Positions 1 through 10,683 of a DNA stretch of 64,000 nt are shown here, piece by piece; position 1 is the stretch's first letter; each line of letters starts with the position of its first letter. The position numbers and the translations under genes are program-made. The notes beneath the pieces are model-generated. The model was not told the origin of the DNA and ran no database searches. It was given only the letters and a program-made list of their open reading frames with translations. Origin of the DNA: Malachius bipustulatus (Eukaryota > Arthropoda > Insecta > Coleoptera > Melyridae). The DNA is taken from assembly GCA_910589415.1 (NCBI GenBank), contig OU342633.1:16530858-16594857 (forward strand). The letters are read 5' to 3'.

Positions 1-13
1 ATGTGATAGAACT

Positions 14-2692
14 TTGTTCACTAGTGATAAAAGGGATGGTGGGGGCGTCCTCATTGCCCTCCATAAGAAATTTAAATTTGAGAAAATTGCCATTAGTGAT
101 AATTCTTTTGAATTATCATTTATAAAAGTATTTACTATTGACTCTTGCTTTATTTTTGGAGTTTGTTACATTCCCACCGGTTCTAAGTCGGAATATTATT
201 CTGAATTTATAGAATGTTTACAAACATCTCTCTGTGATATCCTAGTCAATGATAATACAACTAAGTTTTGTCTCCTGGGAGACTTTAATATTCCAGGATA
301 CGAATGGTTTAATGAATCTTGTTATTCTACCGCCTATGGCTATAATAAAGATGTCAATTTTAGAGAAGCTGCTCACATTATGTCTGAGTGGTGTAAATCA
401 TACAATATTATTCAGCTAAATAATAATAAGAACGTTTTTGGTAATATTTTAGATCTAGTTTTTACTAACTTTTATAACTCCGACATTAATTTGTGTAATG
501 ACTTTTTGATAAAATGCGACGAGGCCCATCATCCCTTATCTATTTCATTCCAAGCATCAGCTATGACTTTATGTGAATGCAATGATGTTATTTTAGATTT
601 TAAATATGCAAATTTCACTGAAATTTCTGAGAAGTTGAATGATGTCGCTATTCCTGATGGCATTTCAGGTGAGATTCAGTTTAATGAATGTGTTACTAAT
701 ATTGAGTTAATTTTTCAGACGTTAATTGATGATTTTGTACCTACATTAAAGACTAAATCTAGAACTTTTCCTCACTGGTACTCAAATGATCTGAAAGCGG
801 CAATTATTAATAAGAAAATCTCTCACAAACTATACAAAAGGTACAAGTCCAGGTTTTTCTTTAATAGATTTAAAAGGGATAGAGCTTATTCTAAACTATT
901 AGCTCATAGAGATGAAAGATTATATCTTGAATCTACGGAAGAATCAATAAAATGTAACTCTAAAAATTTTTTTAAGTATGTTAACAATCTCAGTTCTAAT
1001 AATTCGATACCGTCAACCCTTCACCTAGATGATCAAACGGCTGATAACGGTCAAGATATTGTCAATCTTTTTGCTGGTAAATTTAGAAGCATTTATCGTA
1101 ATGTCGATCTTAGCAAAACAGCTGTACCTTTCGAGTTTAATGACTCTATCGGCAGTATTGTGTTCACCTTGGAGGATATTGAAACGTGCATAAATAATTT
1201 GAATTCTGGCCAAAGTCCTGGTCCAGATAAAATTCATCCAATTATAATTATTAATTGCAGTGAAGCCATCAAACATTGGTTACTGAAATTATTCAATCTT
1301 TCAGTTAAACTGGGTATTTTCCCGCAAACATGGAAATTATCTTACCTTTCACCATTTTTCAAGGGAGGGGATCCGTTCGATGTGAACAATTATAGACCGA
1401 TTAATAAATATAAAGTTTTTGCGAAGATGTTGGACTTTCTTATGTACACTAAGTTACTTCCGTATTTTCGTAAATATATAGTTCCTCATCAACATGGATT
1501 CCTTGAGTCTAGATCTACAGTTACAAACCTATCAGTTTATTCCGAGTACATTACATCCCAGTTGAATTGTGGCAAAGTTGTTGATTCTATATATATAGAC
1601 TTTACAAGAGCATTTGATCTCGTAAATTTTAATTTATTGCTAAAAAAATTGGAGGCTTTTGGTGTTTTTGGCAATCTCTTAGTTTGGTTTGAATCCTTCT
1701 TAAATGGACGCCAACAAATGGTTAAAATAAAAAACTACATATCAACTACTATTGAAGTTCTTTCAGGAGTTGGCCAAGGAACACATATGGGCCCTTTATT
1801 ATTTTTAATTTTCATTAATGATATAGTATATTGCATCAAATATTGTGAGATCTCTCTTTTTGCAGATGATACAAAAATTTTTAAGTCTATCGAGTCATCA
1901 ACCGATGCTATGAACCTTCAATTAGATATTAACTCCTTTGAAAGGTGGTGCAATCTTAATGGACTTCAGTGTAATACAAAAAAGTGCTTCACCATTAGAT
2001 TTGGTAAATCCCATCAGCCTATTTACGATTATTTTCTTGGAGGGAATATATTGGAGAGAGTTGATCATATTAGGGACTTGGGAGTTGTCTTTGATTCTAA
2101 GCTTTCTTTTAAGTTTCATATAGACTACCTGGATATTAACGTTCGTAAAAAAATCTACTTTGTTAAGAGGTTTTCTTTTAAATTTAGATCTATAAGTACT
2201 TTCCGCAGTATATATTTTGCTTATATTTACTCAAAACTGATGTACGCCTCGACGATCTGGAGACCAAGTGAGAGAGGTGACATAAAAAAATTAGAATCTT
2301 TAAATACTTTGTTTTTACGTTATGCGGCATTTAAAACTGGAAATGCACTTCATTTTACTGATCACGATTTTTCTTCAACTTATAAATTATTCCAAATTTC
2401 TACTTTAGAGTCTGCCAGAAATAGAGCCGATATTATATTTGCATTCAAATTACATAACAATCTCATTGATTGTCCAGATGTACTTGGGCATTTCGACTTT
2501 TACTGTCCTCCTAGAACTTTAAGGCATAACAGTTACTATTTTTTAATTCCAACACTAAGAATGGGACAGGGGAAGTCGATTGTCTATAGGTTGTCTGAGC
2601 TTTGTAACGAAAATACTGCTTGGTTTGATTTGCATAACTCTTCTTTATATTGTATTAAAAAACTCTCAAAGTTAATGTTAAAATATGAATAA
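14..2692 (+). CDS. Non-LTR retrotransposon ORF2 (endonuclease-reverse transcriptase), 5' end outside window
   Basis: An uninterrupted 892-residue frame encodes the pol protein of a Jockey/CR1-superfamily LINE, the enzyme that nicks target DNA and copies the element RNA at the nick. Residues about 1-175 are the C-terminal part of the APE-type endonuclease (GDFNIPGYEW, later DLVFTN). The reverse transcriptase follows: SPGPDKIHP near 400, DFTRAFD near 530, then FADDTKIF with the catalytic aspartates near 620. The N-terminus of the endonuclease and any ORF1 would lie left of the window, so the stated start is only the first ATG here. The usual GVPQGS loop of the RT reads GVGQGTHMGP, an unusual proline-to-glycine change. 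The frame runs cleanly to its stop and is followed by a (TAAA)n-like tail, so the copy is young or only recently silenced. Clade assignment within the superfamily is inference. Confidence 0.88.
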   Translation: MFTSDKRDGGGVLIALHKKFKFEKIAISDNSFELSFIKVFTIDSCFIFGVCYIPTGSKSEYYSEFIECLQTSLCDILVNDNTTKFCLLGDFNIPGYEWFNESCYSTAYGYNKDVNFREAAHIMSEWCKSYNIIQLNNNKNVFGNILDLVFTNFYNSDINLCNDFLIKCDEAHHPLSISFQASAMTLCECNDVILDFKYANFTEISEKLNDVAIPDGISGEIQFNECVTNIELIFQTLIDDFVPTLKTKSRTFPHWYSNDLKAAIINKKISHKLYKRYKSRFFFNRFKRDRAYSKLLAHRDERLYLESTEESIKCNSKNFFKYVNNLSSNNSIPSTLHLDDQTADNGQDIVNLFAGKFRSIYRNVDLSKTAVPFEFNDSIGSIVFTLEDIETCINNLNSGQSPGPDKIHPIIIINCSEAIKHWLLKLFNLSVKLGIFPQTWKLSYLSPFFKGGDPFDVNNYRPINKYKVFAKMLDFLMYTKLLPYFRKYIVPHQHGFLESRSTVTNLSVYSEYITSQLNCGKVVDSIYIDFTRAFDLVNFNLLLKKLEAFGVFGNLLVWFESFLNGRQQMVKIKNYISTTIEVLSGVGQGTHMGPLLFLIFINDIVYCIKYCEISLFADDTKIFKSIESSTDAMNLQLDINSFERWCNLNGLQCNTKKCFTIRFGKSHQPIYDYFLGGNILERVDHIRDLGVVFDSKLSFKFHIDYLDINVRKKIYFVKRFSFKFRSISTFRSIYFAYIYSKLMYASTIWRPSERGDIKKLESLNTLFLRYAAFKTGNALHFTDHDFSSTYKLFQISTLESARNRADIIFAFKLHNNLIDCPDVLGHFDFYCPPRTLRHNSYYFLIPTLRMGQGKSIVYRLSELCNENTAWFDLHNSSLYCIKKLSKLMLKYE

Positions 2693-2830
2693 TTAAATTG
2701 CAAAACACCTGTATTCGATTTGAACAAGTCATGAATTTGTAAGCACTTCATATGAAAAGTTATTATTTCATTGTATGGGGCTTGCCCTGTTGAAATTAGA
2801 ATAAATAAATAAATAAAAAATAAATAAAAG
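2693..2830 (+). repeat. LINE 3' UTR and (TAAA)n-type tail
   Basis: A short 3' UTR after the ORF2 stop ends in AATAAATAAATAAATAAAAA-type sequence at about 2801-2828, the simple-repeat tail typical of this LINE superfamily. The next element begins immediately after it. Confidence 0.7.
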
Positions 2831-3325
2831 TATACAGAGTGTCCCATATGACAGTGACATATCAAAGTTATGTTTTTTTTTAATGGAATGCTCCCGTGTT
2901 ATCACAGTTTTAGATTATCTGAGAAGAGGAAATAAGATTGGCTTTTACAGTTGGTGTTTAAATTCAGTAGTTTTTGAGTTATAAACAAGTGAAAATCGTC
3001 ATTTTTCAAGTTCAAGGCCCTGTACATTGAAAACGGTTCAAGATAGAGAAAAACGGCTTACATGTCCCTATTTTAACTTTTCATGTACTATCCCATGATG
3101 TAGATAAAATTTTTATACAGGGTGATAAAAAATTTGAAAAATTCTGAGATTTCTCCACGCGTCGCCAAATAAAAAAATCAAAGAAAGCACAAATGTTTCT
3201 ATACCATAGAATAGTACATGAAAAAGTAAAATATGGACATGTAAGCCGTTTTTCTCTATCTTCAGCCGTTTTCGTTGTACAGGGCCTTGAACTTGAAAAA
3301 TGACGATTTTCACTTCGAAAACACG
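2829..3325. mobile_element. Foldback MITE with TATACAGAGTGTCC terminus
   Basis: The left end is TATACAGAGTGTCCCATATG. Inside, about 110 bp at 2991-3100 recur as an inverted copy at 3217-3323, so the RNA or single strand would fold into a hairpin. The same sequence makes up the inner arms of the larger element at 16854-19727 (17245-17640 and inverted 19020-19345). No clear right terminus is visible, so this copy is probably truncated. Terminal TACAG..GTCC sequence is common in insect mariner-type MITEs; the superfamily is inferred. Confidence 0.7.
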
Positions 3326-3985
3326 AAGTTGTAATTTTGTTCTTATGTCAACAATTCTTAACTCATGCAAGCGAAGAACATCTTGAAGTATTCAGAATGA
3401 ATGGTTTGTTTGAAAGCAACTTGACTTTATTTAAAATTTTCCTTAATACCAGATTTCGGAAGCTATTCAGGTTTGGGTTAGTTTTAATACAACCCTGTAT
3501 TTTCAATTTTTGTCCTTAGGCGATTATCAATCTTGCGTGTTCTTGCTTGAAGCTTTAGCTTTAAAATGAGCCCTACATTTTGAAAATCGAGTCACGGGTA
3601 ACAAAGTTATCATTGCCACACCAAAAAGTAGTTATTTTGAGATCACCCTGTAAATAAAAGAAATAATCGGAAAATTCGAAAACCGTTTCGAGATATGAGG
3701 TCCATCTTCATGATCTTTGTGTTGAAATTTAAAAAGAAAAATCTTTGATCAAATGGGAGCAAGCTGAACTTTCTGAGATTTTGAACTGTTTTATCTACCA
3801 CCCTATATAAACTTTGTGTGAAGTACCAAGTTCTTGCAAACATACGGACTGATAAACAAGGGATTGAACTAGTGAACCCTCGAAACAAAAATTGAATTGC
3901 TCGAAACAATCCAAATTTTATCAGTGCCAAAGTTAGGGCAAATTTGATCATGTAACGTTTCATTTGTTGAGCAGTTTATAACCGC
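3326..3985. other. Noncoding repeat-like DNA
   Basis: No convincing gene. ACCCTGTAT/ACCCTGTAA scraps near 3490 and 3650 resemble MITE termini, so this is probably decayed transposon sequence. Confidence 0.4.
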
Positions 3986-5200
3986 ATGGTATCTCTATCC
4001 TACTTTTCCACCACATGGAAGTACGCCGAAATCTTAATGATCCAGAAACCAAAAAAGCCTCACAATGAGCCAACATCCTATCGACCAATTAGCCTCCTTC
4101 CCATACCAAGCAAACTATTCGAGAGATTGATACTCAAAAGGATCAAAGAAGACTACGACCTTCCAACATTACTGCCCAATCATCAGTTTGGATTCCGCGA
4201 ATACCACTCCACGATTCAGCAAACCCATAGGATAGTAAATGAAATTGCTAACAGCCTTGAAAAAAAGGTATACTGTACCGCAGCGTTTTTTGACATCTCT
4301 CAGGCGTTTGACAAGGTATGGCATACAGGCCTCCTCTTCAAGTTAAAAAGTAGGCTAAGCTCCGAACTACTACCTTCTGCTAAAGTCATACCTGTCCGAA
4401 AGAAACTTCTCCATCAAATACAATAACCAAAAATTCGATTACCAACCAATTCAATCAGGCGTTCCTCAATGAAGTGTACTAGGTCCGCTACTATTTTTAA
4501 TCCACACAATGGATATACCTGAGACAAATGACACCACTATAGCAACCTTCGCAGACGATGTAGCAATCTTGTCTGTGAATGAAGACCCCCAAATTGCCTC
4601 TGAAAAACTACAAATCCACTTAAACTTACTAGCAAGATGATATAGGAAATGGAGAACAGAAATCAACGCTGCTAAATCAGCCCAAGTTACATTCACCAAC
4701 CGACATACCACTTGCCCACCCGTAACCATGGACAACTCTCTGATCCCAATCAAAACTGAAATCAAATATCTTGGACTCCATCTTGACCTGGCAGAAACAT
4801 ATCGACACCAAACGGAGACAGCTAGATCTCAAGTTCCGACAAATGTATTGGCTCATCGGAAGAAAATCCAAACTCTCGCTAGCCAACAAACTTTTGCTGT
4901 ATAAAAGCATGCTGAAACCTATTTGGACTTACGGACTTCAACTTTGGGGACGTGCTAAACCCACAAATATACAAAGATTTCAATCAAAAACACTCAGAGC
5001 AATAGCAGACGCACCTTGGTATGTCAGCAACCACACACTCCACAATGACCTCCGAATACCACTCATCAGAGAGGCAATTCAAAAAGTTGCAACCACATAC
5101 AGCCAATGAACAGTAAATCATCAGAACATACTAGTTGAGCAAATCTATGACAATGGTACCGAAAGTAAGAAGACTCCGCAGAACATGGCCACAAGACCTC
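3986..5200 (+). pseudogene. Jockey-type LINE reverse transcriptase, 5'-truncated and broken
   Basis: Three frames together encode one RT. The first (3986-4426) has SYRPISLLP, HQFGFREYHST and FDISQAFDKVWH. The middle part, in another frame, contains SGVPQ, then an in-frame stop, then a VLGPLLFLI stretch and the catalytic FADDVAIL near 4550. The last (4771-5109) is the C-terminal thumb region (LSLANKLLLYKSMLKPIWTYGLQLW, split here at the family's usual end). At least two frameshifts and two stops make it non-functional. The endonuclease is absent, consistent with 5' truncation during insertion. Motif spelling places it nearer Drosophila Jockey/X elements than the LINE at 14-2692; that clade call is inference. 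Confidence 0.82.
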
Positions 5201-5740
5201 CTACAGCACTAAGCACAGTGGGTGTATTTCATAAGGCGAGTGGAAGGTGGATGCTCCCTTCCAAGTCTCCTCCACTCATCATATTTACTTAATGCTCCAA
5301 ATGGAAGTAGATTGTAAATCTTAGTACCAAATAAAAAATCATTATTGAAGTTTACTTGACAAGGAGATAATTGAACAGCTGGATGTCGCATTTTTGACAA
5401 ATTTGGTCACAGGCGGAAGGTAACAAGTGGAAACAAGCAAAGTTTGAAAAATGAAACAAATTATTAACACAAGTAGAAATCAATGAATTCTCTTTCAGTG
5501 AGTATTAAAAACATACTACGAATCTAGAGTCTATGAATCTATGTGAACTTTAGTATTTGATATAAGTTTACCTCAATAACTAACGCGAGAAAAAGAGTTC
5601 TTGGTCTTGATAGACACACAAACGACAGATTAAAAATGTTACAAAAGTTACCTTTAGGCAACGTGAAGTACAAGTAGGAACAAGTAGAAACCTCTTGTTG
5701 AAACATCCTCTAACACAGCAAAAGTTTACCATTTTTATTA
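5201..5740. other. Intergenic, no supported gene
   Basis: A 63-residue open frame on the minus strand (5209-5400) has no recognisable motif or splice acceptor. Nothing else is seen. Confidence 0.4.
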
Positions 5741-5888
5741 AATACGCTTACTTAATATCAAATTGTGTGAATTTTTATGAACGGGCAAAAACTTGACGTT
5801 TTTGAAGTTGAATTTGACATTCCCAACTTTTTGTGAGAATGAGAATGTGCCACCATAATGAGCGTTAGTGTTGGTAATACATACAGTT
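5741..5888. mobile_element. Truncated hAT-type MITE (same family as 22939-23240)
   Basis: The body (GACATTCCCAACTTTTTGTG, then GAGAATGAGAA) and the degraded right end GGTAATACATACAGTTACCCT match the intact MITE at 22939-23240. The left part is diverged and no target duplication remains. Confidence 0.6.
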
Positions 5889-5970
5889 ACCCTATCGTCG
5901 ACCAAATGCATGTATTTCAGTGAGAGTTTTCTGTATTATAGTTTAAGGTATTTGGTAGATACCAGTCCTA

Positions 5971-7502
5971 TATACAGGGTGTCCGGTAAGTACCTCCTAA
6001 TCTCTCGGGAGCATACAGGGGAGGTCAAAAAAAAAATTTCCTAAAGTGTCCCCAAACGGAGATATGGAGCCCTAAAAGGGTGCCCCGCATGGAAGCGCTA
6101 AAAATAGGTCAGCCGGATGGCTGGGCTCATTGCTCATTGACCGACCGTGAACGCTCGTAGGCAGGCAGGGACTTCCCGCGGTACCAGCCGTCCGAGGTGG
6201 GGAACGTCGCTTGCTGCGAACGAGTCGATCACGGAGAAAACGACCTGGCACTCTGATCTAGCTCACGCCGGAGGACAGATCATTTTCTATTCACTTGATT
6301 TACGCTTGTATGTTCTTTCCTTAATATACGTCTACGTAAAAATACATTCACGTTTTCATTTGTGCCTTTTTGTGCCTTTTACGCAATTTACTTTTTTGGC
6401 TCTAACTTTTGAACCGATCTGTATAATTGGATTGAATTTAAACACTTTATAGAGGCCACAGAGAGCCATCAGGCCATATTAAAGTCGATGTTTGACGTCG
6501 TCAGGGAAGTCAGAAACGGACTTACCATCATACTCGTTGAGTCAAAATGTTGACAGGTGTCACTTTACAGAGCTAAAAACTATTTTTTTGAATAATCTAA
6601 TACTTCATCTTTAAAAAAGGTGCTCTTAATTTATTTCGGTAAAACTGACGGTTTTCAAGATAAATCGGTTTTTAGATATGCGAAACACTCAAAAGTTACT
6701 AATGATAAACACAAACAGGTACAAATCAGGTTCTTGTTGATAAACCTACCTACATAATGAAGTGCTATTGACGGAACTTGGTCAAAATTCGCATAAAAGT
6801 CGATTTATCTTGAGAACCGCTAGTTTTATCGAAATAACTTAAGAGTACCTTTTGTGAAGATGAATGACCAGTGTATTTAAAAAATAAGTTTTCAGCTCTG
6901 TAAAATGACACCTGTCAAAACTTTGACACAATGAGTGTGGTGGTAAGTCCGTTCCTGACTTCCTTTAGGACGTCAAACATCCACTCTGATATGGATTAAT
7001 GAGTCTTTATGGCTTCTATAAAAAAATTAAAATTTCATCAAATTATACAGGCGGTTCAAAAGTTAGAGCCAAAAAAGTAAATCTTAGGGTACCATTTTGG
7101 GGCTCTGTATCTCCGTTTAGGGACACTTTAGGAATGTTTTTTTATGACAGACTAGGTTTATTTTGGGTTATCCTGTTGTTTAGTCTTCCAAAACACCCCT
7201 CACATGCCCATTCCACTTTTTCCACTCGCGTCTCTCACAGCAGTCACAGTGTTGCTGCATTAAATCAGGTCTTTGGTAAGGGTAGGTTTTTTTTTTTTAT
7301 TTTAGGGACATTTAAAGGGAAAAAAACCCTACCCTGACCAAAGACCTGATTTAATGCAGCAACCCTGTGAGCGACGCGAGTGGAAAAAGTGGAATGGGCA
7401 TGTGAGGGGTGTTTTGGAAGACTAAACAACAGGATTACCTTATTTTGACCTCCCCTGTATGCTCCCGAGAGATTAGGAGGTACTTACCAGACATCCTGTA
7501 TA
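5971..7502. mobile_element. Mariner-type long-hairpin element with TATACAGGGTGTCC ends
   Basis: The left end (TATACAGGGTGTCCGGTAAG) and the right end (complement TATACAGGATGTC) are inverted copies for about 60 bp. Inversion continues inside with 6370-6640 against about 6800-7080 (for example TTTGGCTCTAACTTTTGAAC and its complement). A unique GC-richer block at 6090-6370 sits in the left arm and a second hairpin (7168-7436) in the right arm. Ends and TA flanks fit Tc1/mariner. No transposase is encoded, so it is non-autonomous. Confidence 0.75.
7168..7436. repeat. Nested hairpin inside the 5971-7502 element
   Basis: ATCCTGTTGTTTAGTCTTCC at the left is the exact complement of GGAAGACTAAACAACAGGAT at the right. 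The arms run about 120 bp each around a T-rich loop near 7290-7310. It interrupts one arm of the host hairpin, so it arrived later or was captured there. Confidence 0.8.
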
Positions 7503-7649
7503 GTTGCGACTTGTGACCTATAGGTATAGGTAGTTTCTTGACATTATGGGGAGGGTGCCTGAAGATAAATAAGGCCGTGCTACCCTCAGGTAGATGTAAG
7601 TAAGCACAATAAAAGGGGTGGAAAACAATAAATTGATAAAATAACTTAC

Positions 7650-7757
7650 AGAAACATCAGAATTTTTTAAGTCTTCTTCCTCCATCCACTTGGTGACTGT
7701 TTTTTCAGTTTCTTCCAACTTTTCTGTTGACTTTTCATATTCTAATAAGGGTTCCAT
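7650..7757 (-). CDS. Candidate first coding exon, unrecognised protein
   Basis: The minus strand has an ATG in good context (TAAATGGA) followed by 36 codons ending exactly at a GTAAGT donor (complement of 7644-7649), phase 0. The peptide is highly charged, Glu/Lys-rich (EKLEETEKTVTKWMEEEDL) and would form an amphipathic or coiled-coil helix. Past the donor the frame loses this character. I do not recognise the family. Downstream exons would lie below 7640, but that DNA is transposon sequence and I could not identify them. It may be a real first exon or a remnant exon captured by repeats. Confidence 0.3.
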
Positions 7758-7759
7758 TT

Positions 7760-10017
7760 AGCATTTTATAGTGAACATTCCTGGGAACAAAAACATTTTA
7801 TTTTATTTAAACATGAAGTAGAAATGTACCTAACTTTAACATCACAAAATCTTTCATTTACAAGGTTAGGTTTTTAATTTCGTTAAATAAACATCTTTCA
7901 GAGTTATAAGATCGAAGACTAATAATAAGAGATTCATTACGATAAATTATTTGTATTCAATGGAAAAGATCAAAACTTTAAAAGATTTGAATTTCAGGCA
8001 GGAACATCAACAACACCATCTTTGAGAACATCGTTTCCTGTTCCTGTTTCCAGGCGGAAGTGTACAATGTCCATTTGGAGTCAAAAGTATATTCAAATAT
8101 TTCAAATTATCCAGTTTACAAAAAGCTTACCTTTTTAAATGTATGAAATTTAAACCACACTAAAATAATTATGGGATAAATTAAAATGAGAGCCTAACAA
8201 CAGAACACCGCCATGTTATTTATTTCAAGTTTCAATTCAAGCAAAAAGCAACAGAAACAGAACAGCAAGAGCAAGTCCAACAAGTAGGTATTATTTATTT
8301 CATTTCAACCATAGAGAAAGATATAATAGAGTGTTCGATTACACGTTAGACTCTAGGTAACCTGCGATGGTGGCGACTACCTGGGCTACCGGAGATATTA
8401 TTGGTAAGCGCGGGACATTCAAATTTAAATTTATACCTAATTATTATTTGAAACATTATTTTTACGGCTGAAGTGTCGCCACTTCAACAAATAAACTTTG
8501 AGGTATCAATATAAAACTTCTTTATTCTTAATAGATGCACAATATATACGAGTATACTTAATAATTGTAACAAATGCTTCCCACAAAATTTTCTTCACAT
8601 AAATACAGGTCCAGTTTTTACAGAAGATGCTTCTATTTAACCAGTTTTCTCAACGTGGAAAGACTTTTCCAGGAAAATAAAATTATAATAATAATAATTT
8701 TAACATAAAAGGCATTGCAGCCATCATCTGCTGGATCGTGCACCGCAGACGCCGTCGCTTGGTTAAGATGTGTATACCTATCCTATTGCTACGATCCACC
8801 GAAGTGGTAGGTCACGTAACTGAGTCCTCTTCAAAAGGGAAGCCGAAAAAGGATCTATCTGAAAAAAATTACAAAAAACTAAATTTTTTTGATTATTAAT
8901 TAGTTTCCAGTGAAGCAGCAGACGTTTTAAAGAAAAACTTCAAGCGTCAGAAGGCGATTTATCCTTCTACAGAGGATTAACCCTCTTATTCTCAAAAATT
9001 ACGAAAAAATTTACGCATATTCTTTAGACAAAAATAAGCAAACTTTTTCTTCATACTCCTCCCTTCTTTTGTAAAAAATATCAAGACAAAATAATGCATA
9101 GACATAGACCTTCATTTGATGATTTTACTGAGAAGGAAGAGTTTTAGCAGAGAAACTCCAAGAAACAAAAAATACTTATTTTTATCAAAGAATATGCCTG
9201 AATTTTTTCAGAGTTTTTCGGGCAACAAATAAGCGGCCCATTATTTGAGGTTTCCAGCTCCGAAGAGGGCCACGTGAACTTCTTTACTTAATAAAATGCC
9301 CAATAGTAATGTACCAAGCTAAATATAAGTATAAACAGAGAAGATAACACACACCGCAGCATCACCTCAGAATCTCAGCATCTCAAAAGATTTGTATTCG
9401 TTCATCTACTTCATCTACCTTCTAATATAGTGTTTTAATGCAGTTTTTCTTGGGTGTTGTATTCATAACTTTGATAAAATGATAAATCCATCGTTGTGAT
9501 TAGAACTGCTTTTAAACCAAGACGCAGACAGAATGTGGTTCCTAAAACAATTATTTCGCATTCAGGAAGAGTTTTTTCGATTTATTTAAAATAATTTTTA
9601 TTACCTACAAGAGCATGAAACAGCATTGCTTGCACTTACCTTTCAAAAGTCAACAAATATGCGAAAGTTTTACGTTATACTGTTATTAATTGGGTAAATT
9701 ATTATAAATTATATTTCTAAATAGTTTCAAGGTAAAGTTCATCTAAAATTTATTATTATTAGTTTGATAAAATACTCAAATTAAATAAATCAAATTTTAC
9801 ACAATTGCAAAACTAAACGTCAGATTATGTCAAAATGAGAATTTATATCTAAAGGCAGCTTCATTTTAGTTTAGAAATCGTCCGCAATGCGCGATGCGCT
9901 ACCGGAATGCGCGTGAACAGTGTACCCATTTTCGTCCGTCGATCTGACGGTCTCTTTATAGTATGTTGTCTCTGATTTCAACTAAACAACTTTCAACTTT
10001 TTCGTCATTTCAGTGGC
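7760..10017. other. AT-rich intergenic stretch with weak exon-like signals
   Basis: No long open frame. An acceptor-like TTAGTTTCCAG at 8900-8910 (plus) precedes 22 codons ending in TAA at 8978-8980 (EAADVLKKNFKRQKAIYPST), which reads like a terminal exon but has no identified partner. On the minus strand a TTTTTTTCAG acceptor near 8865 and an AATAAA near 8520 could bound a non-coding terminal exon. Confidence 0.3.
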
Positions 10018-10162
10018 TAGGGAACCTGTATTACCGACACTGACGCTTACTAGGGTATATAGCGCATTCTCATTATTCTCACAAAAAAAATGGGAAAAAA
10101 GCTGGGAATGTCAAATTTAACTTCAAAAACGTCAGATTTTCCATGAACGAACAACTGTCATC
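10018..10162. mobile_element. Truncated hAT-type MITE
   Basis: It starts TAGGGAACCTGTATTACCG, the terminal inverted repeat of the intact copy at 22939-23240, and continues with the shared GGGAATGTCAAATTTAACTT body before breaking off after CAACTGTC. The opposite end is missing. Confidence 0.7.
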
Positions 10163-10264
10163 AATACTTACCTGATACTGGGATTTTCTGGACAAAAAAT
10201 GCACCCGCAGCCCCATCAGAAGATAGTTATGATTGCAGATATATAATTTATATATTTTATATAT

Positions 10265-10602
10265 TGTTAGAAGAATAATTCGAGCTGGGAATAGCAGTCC
10301 TTCTTGTAAAAATAGCTATAGAAGCGACAGACAAATTCCTCAACTCAGGTATGACGCAGCTACCAAGTCACAGGTACCGTCGCCATTGGTAAATCCGCCC
10401 TGCCTCCCGCTCCTTCCACCGTCAAATCAGAGGAAGGCCTGACGCCGGTATCTGTCACCTGGCAGTGTCATCTGTCAGCTGCCGTTCGCCATACGCCACT
10501 TGCTCCTGTCTTCAGTCTTGCGCCTTTCCACGCCTCATCTCCAGTAGGCCTGCGCCAGAGATGTATCCCTGGTTGCCTACCGTTCGCCTTACTGGTGTAA
10601 CA
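10265..10602 (-). repeat. 3' LTR of the gypsy element (338 bp)
   Basis: Begins TGTTAGAAGAAT and ends GGTGTAACA on the plus strand. It is identical, as read, to the copy at 15127-15464. The sequence beside it (10603-10616) is not the clean purine tract expected upstream of a 3' LTR. Confidence 0.9.
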
Positions 10603-10683
10603 TTCGGCCGTCCTGCAAAATTAATGTCCCCATTAATTCAGAAATTACATCGCCTTAAAATTAGTTGAAGTAATGACAGACAG

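Noticed and set aside
5040..5085. CTGATGAG complement in the LINE relic
   Set aside because: No GAAA or matching stems nearby.
8367..8403. Short ATG frame ending in a TTG|GTAAGC donor (plus)
   Set aside because: Only 12 codons, no upstream or downstream partner; joining it to the acceptor at 8910 gives an early stop.
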